Shown: positions 12,340-23,610, counted from the stretch's first letter. The stretch is 64,000 bases of DNA from Buddleja alternifolia (GCA_019426215.1 CM033391.1:16294708-16358707); one strand, 5' to 3'. The notes: generated by a model from the letters alone, not told the origin. Numbers and translations are program-made.

Positions 12340-12764
12340 CACTACAAAAAAAAAAAAAGATCTTGTGACAAAATGTCAAGTGGCAACGTCAAAATTTTCA
12401 CTAATTGTAAATTTTTAGTGACAAGAATTTTTATTTTGTCACAAAAATAGGTTTTATATGTTTAATAGTGACAAGATTTGTATAGAAGTTGTCACTCTTA
12501 CTAGTTAGGGACAAGGAAATTGTTGTCACTATTGACAATTAGTGACACCACTATAGTGACAACAAATATAGTTGTCACTTTATTTGTGTTGTTACTATAC
12601 ATGTGTCACTAATTGTCAATTGTAACAACTTTAAAGAAACTCTTGTCACTAAAAATCCTTATTGTGACAAAGTAAAAATTATTGTCACTCATTATATTTA
12701 TCTAGCGACAATTTTAACATTATCAGTTCAAATTTTGTCACTAATATTACTTTTTGTTGTAGTG
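12340..12764. mobile_element. CACTA-type miniature DNA transposon
   Basis: The ends are inverted: CACTACAA at 12340 and TTGTAGTG ending at 12764. The flanks carry the 3-bp duplication TGT (12337-12339 and 12765-12767), the usual CACTA length. The 425-bp body is filled with copies of TGTCACTA/TAGTGACA in both orientations (a dozen or so), like the subterminal repeats bound by CACTA transposase proteins. It has no coding capacity, so an autonomous relative elsewhere would have moved it. Confidence 0.88.
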
Positions 12765-14147
12765 TGTGTCGTTTGCTGTCAAGTGGCTCGTGTGAAGTGG
12801 CCCTGTGTCATGAACAAACACATAGCTTACTCGCTGTGCCGATCAGCGGGCATTCGTTGTCCCACTTGGCACGCAGACACGTTCTTGTCATGAAACTGAA
12901 AAGCAAACTAGCAAGACGAATCGGGTAGGATGTCTCCAGTGCACCGCATCCCTCAAACAGGTTTAAGATGGACCACTACTTGTGTCTTACGTGGCTTAAA
13001 ATTGCCTCACGTTTCGGCAACAGAAGAATGAGAGGCTGAGATACTGCTAAATCCGCTCACAACTCTCACATCATAAGAATAAAGATTGGAGAATTTGTTG
13101 CAATCGGGTTCTGTTGACGTGCACCACCTGCATCCACCTCAATTCTTTAATCAAATAACCTGGAACAAATTCTCTCCTAAGCAGCTTTGGATATGGTATA
13201 AGTTTAAATTGAATTAGCGCATGCGCAAAAAATAAAACTTAAAAGAAGGATTTTGAATTAAAATTAATTCAATATTAATAAATGGCGACAAAAGAGAAGA
13301 AAAAAGAAAAGGAAATAAGAAATAAAATCTAAAATTAAATTAAGAAAAAAAATTACAAAAAACTTCTCTATATCAGATTTTATGGAACATGTGACTATCA
13401 TTGAGCCAGCTCATCGAAATCATTGCATTGACATAATATCATCATGTAATGCACTACACCTAATTCATAAGATAAAATCGTACTTACTTCACCAAAACAC
13501 ATTGACAATCAAGAAACAATTTCTATAGGTCCCTCTTCAGTTTTACGATACTTGAAGACATTCATATTAATTAAGAGTTTGTGGAAGTGGTCAGTACTTT
13601 GAGTGAAAAGTTTACTAAAAGTAAAGTATAAATTTTTTGTGTAAGGCTCCAAAAGAAAATAAAGCATTCATTTTTTAGAAAAGAATAAAAATGATATATG
13701 TTACAAATTTATCAGTCAGACTCTAATACTAGTAATAATATTTTTCTTATATCATTAACTCATTACTCTTGACTTGTAAAATATATATTTGGAAAGATGG
13801 TGGCACAAAAATGATTGCTTTCTAACATCCCCACATTTTCAGTTCAATATCTTTGCATATATCCATTCGTATCTTTTGCAGGATTAGGACATTTCTGCAC
13901 GTTCTCAGTGTTGCATTTCAATTTGGACACTTGCTAAATTATCTGGCCTATCTTAAGTGGGTGAAATTCGCATAAAATTGGAGCCAGAATTGAGGGATAA
14001 AGTTAGGATAAGAGGCATATGCCAAGCGTTTTCTTTTTCTTTTAATTTTTGGCCAAGCGTTTTGGTGATTGCAACTTCCAATCCTGTCATCTTTCTCTTC
14101 CAAATAACTACTTTTGAGTGGTGAACTCCTAATATTTTCTTGAATTT
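12765..14147. other. Unassigned sequence left of element F
   Basis: 12765-13130 continues the GC-richer sequence interrupted by the CACTA element; 13150-14147 is AT-rich. I see no protein, RNA gene or repeat structure that I can support here. Confidence 0.4.
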
Positions 14148-14152
14148 AAATT

Positions 14153-14730
14153 TGATGTGGTTTGGATTTTCACACCAAGAAAATCGGAGAACAAAACAAA
14201 GTTTTCGATTGATTGTTGTAATTAATATATCTTAAGTATTGATTCACACTCAAATAATAAATATTGAAAAAATCAAAATTTGTGGAAGAAAATGAGAAAG
14301 AATGACTTTCTTTATTGATTTTGAATATTCATGAACATAGGCCCTAATTTTGGAGTAATACAATTTAATGAAACTTGACTTTCTCTACTAAAACTTGAAA
14401 CTTACAAAAAATGAAGTACAAAATGTATATATAGGCCTAGTGGCCGATTTTCCTAAGGTTGGGGGAGTCTTGGATTGCTTCCAACTTGTTCTCGGATATA
14501 GGGGGTTATGATGAGCTATATCCCTCTTTTTAGAATGTGGTAGTTTAGGAAAAGATTTACCCAAATATCTATTTATTTGAGTTTTCTCGTAAGCATTTCC
14601 ATGAACTTTCCTTTGGGCTTTCCTCTTAGTATTCTGACGAGCATATCCTTGAGTTTTTTACGAGCTTTCCATTCACAAGCCTTCTTCATGTTAGCCCATT
14701 TAGGAGAAGTGAAAGTAATGACACATATCA
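14153..14730 (-). repeat. 3' LTR of element F
   Basis: On the minus strand it runs TGATATGTGTCATTAC...CACATCA. It is 578 bp against 580 bp for the partner at 30944-31523, with scattered substitutions. Left flank AAATT is the target duplication. Confidence 0.95.
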
Positions 14731-14745
14731 TAAGCCCCCCTACTC
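14731..14745 (-). other. Polypurine tract of element F
   Basis: On the minus strand GAGTAGGGGGGCTTA abuts the 3' LTR and would prime plus-strand synthesis. Confidence 0.8.
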
Positions 14746-14940
14746 CTTGAGAATTTTAGAATAAAAGGCTCAAAAAGTCTCGAGAGTACAATAAATTGTC
14801 ATAATTTCAAGAAGGGTTTGATTATTTTTGATACAGTGACTGTCTCGTTAAAAATCTTACCTCGGAAAACCTAATGGAAAAAAACCAAAGTAAGGGAAAA
14901 AGAGTGCAAGGTGTATCAATTCCTCCTCATTACCTTATGG

Positions 14941-14968
14941 TGGGCTCATGGGCTGCCCCATGAGCCCA
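14941..14968. other. Perfect 12-bp inverted repeat upstream of the antisense gene
   Basis: TGGGCTCATGGG and CCCATGAGCCCA are separated by 4 nt. It lies about 0.47 kb upstream of the antisense ATG at 15433, followed by a C-homopolymer (about 14982-14994). It could be a hairpin or a protein-binding palindrome; nothing else supports either. Confidence 0.5.
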
Positions 14969-15432
14969 TGATGTCCGAACACCCCCCCCCCCCCTTTTTA
15001 TTCTCCTTGTTTCCTTTCTTCTTAGCTTCCTTCTCAAATAAAAACTCTTCCTTTTAATTTTCTTATGCAAATAAAATTCCTCTTCCTTCTTTCTTTCCAA
15101 GATACCTAAAAAGTCTCTCCCTCCCTTCTTTTTTCTCCCAATTTTCAAAAATTCCTACAAAGAAATTCATCTTTCTTGCTCTTCTCATCCTTTTAGGATT
15201 GGGAATAATCCCTTCAAGATATATTTTTAGTCTTTAAATACAAGACTTCTCCCTTTATTTCTCATCACAATTTTTGAAAAACACAAGGCTCCTCTTTCCC
15301 ATATTTTCGAAAATTTATAAGCCATGCAAGCGAGCTCCCACGATTTTTCGGATAATATTCTCTTGATAATTCTTCACATATAAATCTAGATTTTTCATCA
15401 TCTCTTCCATCTTCGCATTTTTAACAAAAAAC

Positions 15433-17827
15433 ATGTCTTCTCTAGCGTCGAATAACTCCTCAAACTTGTCTTCTCGTCATAAGAAATTAATAGAGGTGTC
15501 GTCTAGTGATAATGATTCAAGTGAGAGAACAAAAATAAGCCTTCCATTACCTCGTGTTGACACGTGGGGCGAAACCTCGTCAGATGAGGATATTTCCGAT
15601 GACGAAATCTCGCTTTTAGTAAGTGAGGAACAAATCCGTTCCGAGATGCTCAAAATAAATGAGGGTTTTCCATCGTATGAGGTGTATTCTTCTCGCTTTT
15701 CATTATCCAATGCTCAAAAATTAAGAAAACATTTACGACTTCCCCCGGGGTACGAAATAAACGTCCCCTCTCCTCAAGCTAGGCCGAACACGCCCCCTCC
15801 GGTCTCTCTCTGCTTTTTCGTTGCTCAAATTGAGGCCGGTTTGCGCTGTCCATTACCTTCTTTTTATATTGATGTATCAAATCGATATCAAGTGCCTTTA
15901 TGCCAATTGTGTTCAAATTCTTTTAGCCTCATAGCAGCTTTCTTCATGGTGTCTTCTTTTAGGGGCGAAATTCCCTCAGTAAACAAGTTTTATTGATTTT
16001 TCCAACTCAAAAAGTTAGAAAAAGGATTTTTTTTATTTCAATGCGAGGGTAGGAGTGCACTTTTTGACTCATAATTTCAAAACTCATGGTGATTGGAGAC
16101 ACTATTACTTTTTTTTTATTTTTTTCTCCTTCTCCGTGGTCGTTTCCCAATATATGGATTGAAGAGAGCCCTAAGCATCCTCGGTTTTCTCCTAAAGATA
16201 GGCCTCCTTTTCATCAACGTATGTTGGATAGGTTTAGTGAGCAAGTATATGACATCAAAATCTTGATTGATGAGTACTTATTGAGGCATTTCCATTTGAG
16301 TTACAAGAATACCCCACTGGGAAATAGTTTAGGTACACTTTTAAGCAATATTACTTGCTTCTCATGAGCTTTCCCCCTGCATATACATAAGCATTTCACC
16401 AGCTATTTGCATTACATTATTATTATTCATAAATACCTGGCTTTAATTGAATGTCTTCTTGTTGTTGTTTGTTAGGCGCCAATATGTTCAGTGCTCTTTT
16501 GAAGAGTAAGGCTAGATTACCACCCTCTGACGGGAATGCAAATAGGGCGCCCATGTAGTTAGTACCGAAGAGGAGGGCTCCTAATATGCCTCCTATCCCT
16601 TGTGATGAGCTACCTGATGGGGATGCTGATGGTAGAGACAAGAATAAACACTCTGGGAAGGCCAAAGAGAACCCTCATGTGCATGCTAATGGGAGAGGTC
16701 ACGAACGTCCTCATGACCAGACTACACCTCAGCTATCCTGTGAGCTCTCTGATATGAAAGTTCCCGATACTCCAACCCCTCCTGCTAAGAGGAATCGTGA
16801 TCACTACATTCCTTCTTCTCGCGACAGAGTTTCCTCCACTTCACTCTTCCTTGGTGGAGATAAAAAGATAGCTTGTGACCAGCTACTAGGTCTTGCTACG
16901 TCAAAAGACCGTCGTTATATGGGAGATTTTTCTGATTCTGCCTTTATGGACGAATTTTCTTCCACCATGATGTAGGTATATTTTACTTCTCTTCATTACA
17001 TATATTATTGTTGTAACAAAATTTTCTTTTCATCAGCTAGCTGTTAATTTCCTTATATGTTTTGGTGGCAGGTAAGTATGCTTGGCGGTGATGTTATAGT
17101 TCGGCTTCGTCGTAAGCTAGCCGGGGCCACTGATGAAGCAAAGAAAAGTGCTAGTTTAAAGGAGCAGCCATCAGCCAAATCAAAAGAATTGGAGGGAGAG
17201 GGTATTTTAAGAAAGAACTTATATGTCAAATTGAATCAACTGATGAAGGATTTTGCAAAGTCTCGAGCAAGTCATGCTGATGAAGTAAGGAAAGAGCATG
17301 AGGCAGCTCACCAGGAGGCCACTGAGGGTTTTGCTCACTCTCCTGCTAGTCAAGTCTTTTTAGAATCTTATTACCAGCATAGATAAGAAGAATATTTGAA
17401 ATCCAATGACTTTTTTGAGGTATTGACGTGTTCAGCTCTTCCCTATTACCACCTCTGCTTTCGTTCTTGTCTTAAACAATTTGTAGAGGCCGGTGTTTTG
17501 CCACTGGGATCAGACCTTTCTTTCCTTACGGAGACATCTGGATTTAATGATGCTCCCTTTCCTGGCGAGGAAGCTCCTGAATACATCCTACCAGCTATCT
17601 AGCCACCTGCTATGCTAGCTAATGAGATAGCTGATGAAGTTGCCAATAAGACAGCTGGAGAGGCCCCTAAGGAGATAGCTGATTAGATCGCAGATGAGGT
17701 ATTTGATAGGGCTCCTGATGATGTAATTATGGGTGATCAGCCACCTAGTGAATCCTTTTTTGAGGCGACAGACGAGCTTGTTACTCCAGAAGCAAATGAG
17801 GGGTCGGAATCCACCACCTTTATTTAG
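15433..17827 (+). pseudogene. Antisense extra gene (aORF) of element F, three exons, decayed
   Basis: This gene runs opposite to the element's gag-pol, between integrase and 3' LTR. Exon 1 (15433-16332) has a Ser/Asp-rich start, then AGLRCPLPSFYIDVSNRYQV and FFQLKKLEKGFFLFQ, which resemble the plant 'putative gypsy type transposon' domain (Transposase_28). Intron 1 (16333-16475) has GT...TTGTTAG; exon 2 is 16476-16975 (ends ATGATGTAG, likely once CAG); intron 2 (16976-17071) has GT...GGCAG; exon 3 (17072-17827) has a charged, coiled-coil-like stretch and an Asp/Glu-rich tail. Phases agree at both introns (1 and 0), and the final TAG is in frame. Breaks: stops at 15994, inside exon 2, 17384, 17600 and a frameshift in a T tract near 16111-16127. 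Function unknown. Antisense ORFs at this place are known in Tat elements (e.g. Grande). Confidence 0.8.
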
Positions 17828-18180
17828 ATTATTTGGATACTAGTTGCTTTCTCTTTCCATAGTTTGTCTTTCCTGCAAATACTTTGTAACATGCTCACTT
17901 TTGGGGCATAGATATCAATTTTTGTATCGTGCTCACTTTTAGGGCTTGAGCTTTCCCTTTCTTTGAATAATAATAAGAGATATTCGCGTTCTACCTTTAG
18001 TATATGATCTTTGATGGAGAATGTCGAATGTATGCAATTTTATTCACAACAAATATATAATTTCCATGGAGAATGTATAAATGAAAATTTATTCACAATG
18101 TATACCTATTATGCTGCCTAGGGCTTACAAACAGGCTTGTAGTATGACTTACGCCACTTAGGTCTTATGCGGGGAGCTTG
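17828..18180. other. Spacer between antisense gene and tandem repeats of F
   Basis: AT-rich; contains AATAATAATAAG near 17965 that could hold a poly(A) signal for the antisense gene. Otherwise I see nothing. Confidence 0.4.
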
Positions 18181-18428
18181 CAGTAGCCTGAAGTAGTCAA
18201 TGTCATGGCTTATACTTCTTAGAGTCTTACGTGGCGAGTTATCAGCAGCCTGAAGTAGTCAATGTCAGGGCTTACGCTTCATGGAGCCTTATATAGAGAG
18301 TTATCAGTAGCCTGAAGTAGTCAATGTCATGGCTAAGGTTTCTTAGAGTCTTATATGGAGAACTGTCAGCAGCCTGCAGTAATCATTATTAAGGCTTATG
18401 CCATCTGGAATTTTATACTTAGTTCTTT
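18181..18428. repeat. 62-bp tandem repeats in the 3' region of F
   Basis: Four units start with CAGYAGCCTG-AGTAGTCAAT at 18181, 18243, 18305 and 18367; the first three are exactly 62 bp apart. Degenerate pieces of the same repeats (aggcttatgcc, aaacagcctaggtctta) continue to about 18690 and reappear beyond the Athila-like insertion at 23092-23260. Tandem repeats in the 3' untranslated region are characteristic of Tat elements. Confidence 0.85.
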
Positions 18429-18851
18429 ATTTATATGCAGCCTGGTGCTTATGCTACCTTATAACAAGGCTTAAACAGCCTAGGTCTTATGATTTCCTCC
18501 GTCTTCGATGTTGCCGAGGGCTTACAGCAGCCTCAAGTAGACAATGTCAAGGCTTATGCCACCTGGGGCTTATGCGATGTCTTATGTATATTATTTTATG
18601 TGCTGCCTAGAGCTTATGCTGCCTTATAACAGAGCTTAAACATAGGTCTCATGATTTCCTCTGTCTTCAATGCTGCCAAGGGCTTACAACAAAACACAAG
18701 ATAATAGAAATAAGCATGCTTCTAAAAAAAAAAAAAACAACAGATGGAATAAACACAACAAAAACGAAAAGAAAAGAAGACTTACAAACTTGGGTTGCTT
18801 CCTAAGAAGCACTTGTTTATAGTCATTGGCTTGACTTTTGTGCTTTAAGGT

Positions 18852-19643
18852 TCAATTAGGTGGCCCATTTAGAACGACAATATCCTTGCCATTTCTCCTT
18901 TTGTTCATGGACCCCACTCGTCTCCACTCATATGGCGGTGATTTGAGATTAGACCTTCGTTCCTGATTTGTCTTATCGATCTCACGAACACGTAGATGTG
19001 GTAGATTGTACTTCATGCAAAAATCATCTTTTCTCACCTTGCCTTGTTGATCATTAGGGACCTCATCCTCCACCGTACAAGTGCCCTTAGTATTACCAAG
19101 TGCACATTTCTCATCAAACAAAAAGTGGATAGCATCGACATATGAACAAGTAAGATCATCCATATGCGGTTGCATGTCATGATAAACATCGAATATCACC
19201 TTTTCGGCACCCACCTTCAATGTCACCTTACCCTTTCCCACGTCAATCTTGGCGTTGCTAGTGGCTAGGAAGGGTCTTCCTAGAATCAAGGGAACGCCAG
19301 TGTCACTATCCATTTCGAGGACCACGAAGTCAACCGGATAGAAGAATTTGTCGACTTGTACAATGACATCCTCGATAATTCCCTTTGGTTTCTTGATAGA
19401 GCGATCCGCCAATTGCACGGGCATGGATGTTGGCGTAAGATCTCCAAGGCCTAGCTTCTTGAAGAGAGAATGTGGGAGGAGATTGATACTAGCTCCCGAA
19501 TCACATAGAACCTTGTCGAAAGATAAAGGCCCGATAGTGCAAGGTATGGTGAGACTTCCCGGGTCCTTGAGCTTCCGAGGCATTTGTTGAGTAAAACGGC
19601 GGAGCACTCTTCGGTGAGACAAACCATTTCGTTTTCCTCCCAC
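18852..19643 (-). pseudogene. Protease region of the Athila-like element
   Basis: Aspartic protease that would cut the Gag polyprotein. The frame of 263 codons includes LKDPGSLTIPCTIGPL, the active site CDSGASINLLP (Asp-Ser-Gly intact), QLADRSIKKPKGIIEDV and the flap/C-terminal block LILGRPFLAT. This is the Athila-type protease signature. It is out of frame with the gag part upstream. After about residue 150 the similarity to what I know fades, and the frame ends at TGA/TAA near 18852 without entering RT. Residues 1-25 come from a frameshifted gag-protease linker. Confidence 0.85.
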
Positions 19644-19859
19644 TTTTGCTTGTTGGATAAAATATCCTTAAAGAACTTGACATAGTTTGGCATTTGGAGG
19701 ATGGCATCAATGAATGGAATGTTTATTCGAACCTCTCGAAGAAGTGCCAATATACAAAGAAAACTCGGATCCATCTCCTGCTTTTTCTTCTTCTGTGCAT
19801 TTGGAAAAGGAAGACGGATCTCAATGGGAGGAGGAGGTGTTGGAGTCGGAGTCGATGCA

Positions 19860-20165
19860 CCAAGATTAGAAAAGACAGGAGGCGGCGCTTGAGGCGCCTG
19901 ATGTCATGCCTGGGCACAATGAAGACGGCGCTTGGGCTTGAGTAACGTCGCTCTCAGGCGCGGTACTACGAAGCGAATTGTCTAGCATGGGTGCGTCCGG
20001 CACCTGGGCATGTGGAAAGTGGCGCTCGGGCGCGACTGTGAGTACCAATTCTTCCTGCTGAATGAGATCCGGCGCCAGGGCGCCATCTGAGTCACGCCTA
20101 GGCGCTGGAGTGCGTAGCAGATTTTCAATTCCAGGTGTGTCTGGGGCCTGGGCGCCGACACTTTG
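19860..20165 (-). repeat. 22-bp GC-rich repeats inside the gag-protease gene
   Basis: Copies of gcgcytgggcg-like sequence recur here; the ones I measured step by 21-22 bp. The same repeat is present in the element's LTR (22677-22905) and in the solo LTR at 3825-4030. Since 22 is not a multiple of 3, copy-number change would shift the frame. Confidence 0.75.
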
Positions 20166-21559
20166 ACTGCCTCATTTTCCAATTGTGATCCACTCCTTAA
20201 AGAAATTGCATAGCATTGTTCTTCCGGGTTCTTCTCCGTGTCGCTTGGTAGAGTTCCCGGGGCTCTTGCACTAATTGCATTAGAGATTTGACCCATTTGT
20301 GTTCGCATATACTTCATCTCCATGAACATATCCTTCATCATATTACGGAGTTCATTGATCGTTGTATCTGATTTCTTTATTTGAGCATCAAATCGCTCGT
20401 CTATCGTGAGAGGTCGTGCTTGCCCTTGCCCTTGTACATTGGGATTTCCTTGCCTCGGAGGTGGGTTGTTAAAAGGAGGCCTCGGTTGTTGGTTGTTGAA
20501 AGGAGGCCTCGAAGGTTGATAAATGCCCGGTTGTGTGTTTTGTGCGGGGTTTGGCCTCTTTGGGAAGTTTTCGGGTACATGAAAGTTCATTTGGTGCCGG
20601 TTATGATTCCCAACAAAATTTACATCTACAACCTCTGGTTCCGGGGCAACCACTTCCTCTAATTCTTGCACACAAGCAACCCTTTGATTTGGTGGAGGAA
20701 GCTCATCATCATCTTCGGGGTAAAGTTCATCCTCCCTAGCCATTTGCTCGAGTTTAGTCTACATAGTCCTACTATCAAGGCCTAAGAGGTCACCACCGGC
20801 TCCCGCATTGAGTAGGTGTCGAATCCGAGATCGGACTCCATTATAGAAATGTTGAACTTGCTCATCTAGGGTATAGTTGTGATCGGGGCACTTTCAAAGC
20901 ATACCCTTGTACCTTACCCATGCGGATGCTAAGGATTCGTTCCTTGTTTGTTTGAACCCCTTAATCTCACTTCTAAGCTCGTTGATTTTTGATGGAGGGA
21001 AGAATTTGTTTAGAAACTCATCTACTACATCATCCCATATTCCAATTGATTGAGGGGGCAATGACTTGTACCAAAGAGTAGCCACATCTTTCAAGGAGAA
21101 GTGGAATAATCGGAGGCGGATGGCATCAAGATCTCGTGGGTTGAATTGCATAGTAGATATCACATTCTCGAAGTGATCGAGGTGGTCATGAGGAGAGTCT
21201 CTCGAGTCACCATAAAACGGCTCTGCTTGAACCATCCTGAACATGTGAGAAGGAATGTGGAAATGTGGATTAGCAAAATCTGGGAAGATAACGGATCCCG
21301 GTGTAGTGTGTACCCGGGGTGGTTGATTACCACGAACCGATGGAGGAGGCGGTGGAGGTGCCGGTTGCATAGCTTGAAACAGATTTTGCAACCACTCCCT
21401 ATTTTTCGGAAGATTCATATCGGGAAAGTTCCCATTTGGATTTAGATTGATATTGGGTGCCATTTCTCGAGCTCTTCTACTATCCCGAAGAACACGCTCA
21501 ATCTCGGGCTCGAAATCGTAGAGGGGTTCGTAGGATGAGCGGCCATGCACCACAACCAA
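19982..21559 (-). pseudogene. gag: gag of the Athila-like element
   Basis: Particle protein. Start ATG at 21559, chosen as the first Met of the frame after the primer site. The core reads NPHFHIPSHMFRMVQAEPF, DSPHDHLDHFENVISTMQFN, LFHFSLKDVATLWYKSLPPQ and WDDVVDEFLNKFFP, which is the retrotransposon gag domain of Athila-type elements. Two stops interrupt the frame (about 20891 and 20760), while the frame itself is unbroken over 525 codons. A proline/glutamine-rich stretch (PSRPPFNNQQPRPPFNNPP) follows. No zinc knuckle is visible. The C-terminal part overlaps the 22-bp GC-rich repeats. Confidence 0.88.
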
Positions 21560-21680
21560 ACCTATTAGTTAAGCACAAGAACAAAATTATACTAAAATGA
21601 AAATAAAGGAAAAACAAGAATTAAATGAAAAGCTAAGAATTATGAAAACATAAACGAAAATCAAAAACTAAAACTAAACA

Positions 21681-21700
21681 AGTCCTCGGCAACGGCGCCA
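21681..21700 (-). other. Primer binding site of the Athila-like element
   Basis: On the minus strand TGGCGCCGTTGCCGAGGACT lies a few nt after the LTR end. The TGGCGCCGTTGCC core is the common primer site of Athila-type elements. Confidence 0.85.
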
Positions 21701-21706
21701 AAAACT

Positions 21707-23091
21707 TGACACGATAATACCTAACGTGCTTTTATAGCAAGTATATTAGTCGTGTGTAGTAATAGATGGACAAAAAGTCCGGGCTGTCGAACCACAAGGA
21801 CTTGAATTTTAGTTTATGATTTTATAATGAAAAAGAACAAATAAAGTAAACGTAAATTGAAAGTAAAATGCGTAAGATAAGAACGAAGACACGCGAAGGG
21901 TTAAAGACCAATTATAAAGGGAGACTAAAGCACATGTTAGGTCCAAATTGCTCAATTATACTTATAAAGATTCTCGTTGAAGGTTTACGCTTATGTTGCT
22001 ATGGTGAAAGCTCCTAGGGTAAAGAATAACCGATGTCTCGTGCTAAACTCCTATGATTGAATGATGGTTTCCTAAGTATATCTACCCAGAAATCTAATCA
22101 CCAAACACGCATTAACGCACTAGAGCTCACTCGACTTAGATCGAACGACTTCACCCGGGAATCTTTACCTATGTCTAGGGCAATTCCTGATTGGTTGCGG
22201 GTTATGGTGTGAATTTCTTGCACCCTAAGTTAATTTTCTCTCGAAATATTCACCTAGGCATAAGATTCTAACATATGGTGATCAAGCATATGTCAAATAA
22301 GCAAAAACACAAATTCACACCACATAACAACATAAGAATCACTTCAACAATCCTCTATTATAAGCATAAATCACAATTTGGCCTTACATGGTCCTAGTCT
22401 TACAAGTTTAGCTCATAGTTAATGGCATAAGGACATAGATAGATTCATATACATATTCATGGAATGAAATGAGAAAACTATTAAAACTCCCTATGTTGAA
22501 TTGATGATGGATCTTCACTTTAATCTTCAATCCCCAAGCTAACCTTCCTTCTTGATCTCTTCCAATTGATGAATTTGTGGCTCAAAATCCCAGAAAAGTG
22601 CCTTCAAACCCCAGGAATTCGAACCCTTCAAATGAGCTGAAAATTTCCTTTTATAGCTTCTAAAAACAGTTACAACGGCGCCCAGGCGCGGGTGGATCGG
22701 AGCCCAGGCGCGGCTTACGTGGCACTGTTGGCTTGAGGCAAAAGTCAAGGGGCGCTCAGGCGTGGCTTTACTAGCGCTCGGGCATGGGTGATCTAGCGCT
22801 TAGGCGCGGAATATGTGGCGCCTGGGCGTGAGACTGCGAAGTATCCTGTCCTTCTTCCTTCGACTGGCGCCTGGGCGTGGTAGAACTGGCACTTGGGCGC
22901 CGTTCTGCGAAGCATCCTATAGAGAATCGTTCGATACACCGTCTTTTGCCCTTTTTTTCGTGCAACGTCGCTTAGTGCCTGAATTCACTTAATACACAGA
23001 TTAAACATACAAGAGGCACAATTCAAGCTATAAATAGACCTAAATTGTCAATAAAAGGGGTTAAGAACATGTGCAAAAACGACTCCTATCA
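21707..23091 (-). repeat. LTR of the Athila-like element
   Basis: On the minus strand it starts TGATAGGAGTCG and ends CGTGTCA (1385 bp), homologous over its length to the solo LTR at 3640-4994. A GC-rich repeat with 22-bp spacing occupies 22677-22905, just upstream of a TATA-like ttttatagc region (22649). On the minus strand the LTR precedes primer site and gag, so it is the 5' LTR. Confidence 0.9.
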
Positions 23092-23524
23092 ATTTCCTCC
23101 ATCTTCGATTTGTCTTTTATTATCTTATGTGTTGCCTTATAGTAGGGCCTAAACAGCCTAGGTCTTATGATTTCCGCCGTCTTTGGTGTGTCTTTATTAT
23201 CCTATGTGCTACCTAGGGCTTATGTTGCCTTATAACAGGGCTTAAACAGCCTAGGTCTTTTGATTTTGTCGTCTTTTGTGTGTCTTTTATCTATTATCTT
23301 GTGTTATTATTTGTGTGGAGACATGGCGTTCGAGATAATAAGCATAATAACACAAAGATGAACAAACCTTATTATTTGTCATTCTCATCAGGAGAAAACA
23401 CGCAAGTATTGCATGACAGAAAATGGAAATCAACATCAAACTACTTCTAGATGCTTCTAGATCAAGCATTCATTATTTTGGGGAAAGCGATAAAAATACT
23501 AACTTCATCAAGGCAATCTTCTTC
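23092..23524 (-). other. Rest of the 3' region of element F
   Basis: Carries further copies of the cttaaacagcctaggtctta repeat (to about 23260) and then unique sequence up to the integrase stop. No gene. Confidence 0.6.
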
Positions 23525-23610
23525 TCAAGTGTAGAATCTCCTCAAGTTGTGCACATTCCATGACCTAGATAGCTTTCGGCCCTCCACATTCTCCAGCGTA
23601 TATGCGCCCC
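23525..23610 (-). pseudogene. pol: C-terminal end of F integrase, separated by the solo LTR
   Basis: On the minus strand, beyond the solo LTR, the frame gives the usual Tat integrase ending (SWNVHNLRRFYT) and a TGA at 23525-23527. It joins in frame to the part that stops at 25118, which shows that the LTR inserted into an existing gene. Confidence 0.8.

Larger units (their letters stand above)
18690..23091 (-). mobile_element. Athila-like gag-protease element with one LTR, nested in F
   Basis: On the minus strand: LTR (21707-23091), primer site (21681-21700), gag, protease, and then directly the short 3' tail with CTTCTTAGGAAGCAACCC, which in Athila-type elements lies after integrase. RT, RNase H and integrase are absent, and no second LTR is present: the left edge (somewhere at about 18670-18720) runs straight into the tandem repeats of F. 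The two flanks do not show a clean duplication, so the 3' LTR was probably lost with some repeat sequence. It could be a deleted autonomous element or a member of a gag-only non-autonomous family (TR-GAG type). Confidence 0.8.

Noticed and set aside
11976..12418. Two overlapping 130-codon plus-strand frames
   Set aside because: Both read the same GC-richer repeats in different frames and run into the CACTA element. No recognisable protein.
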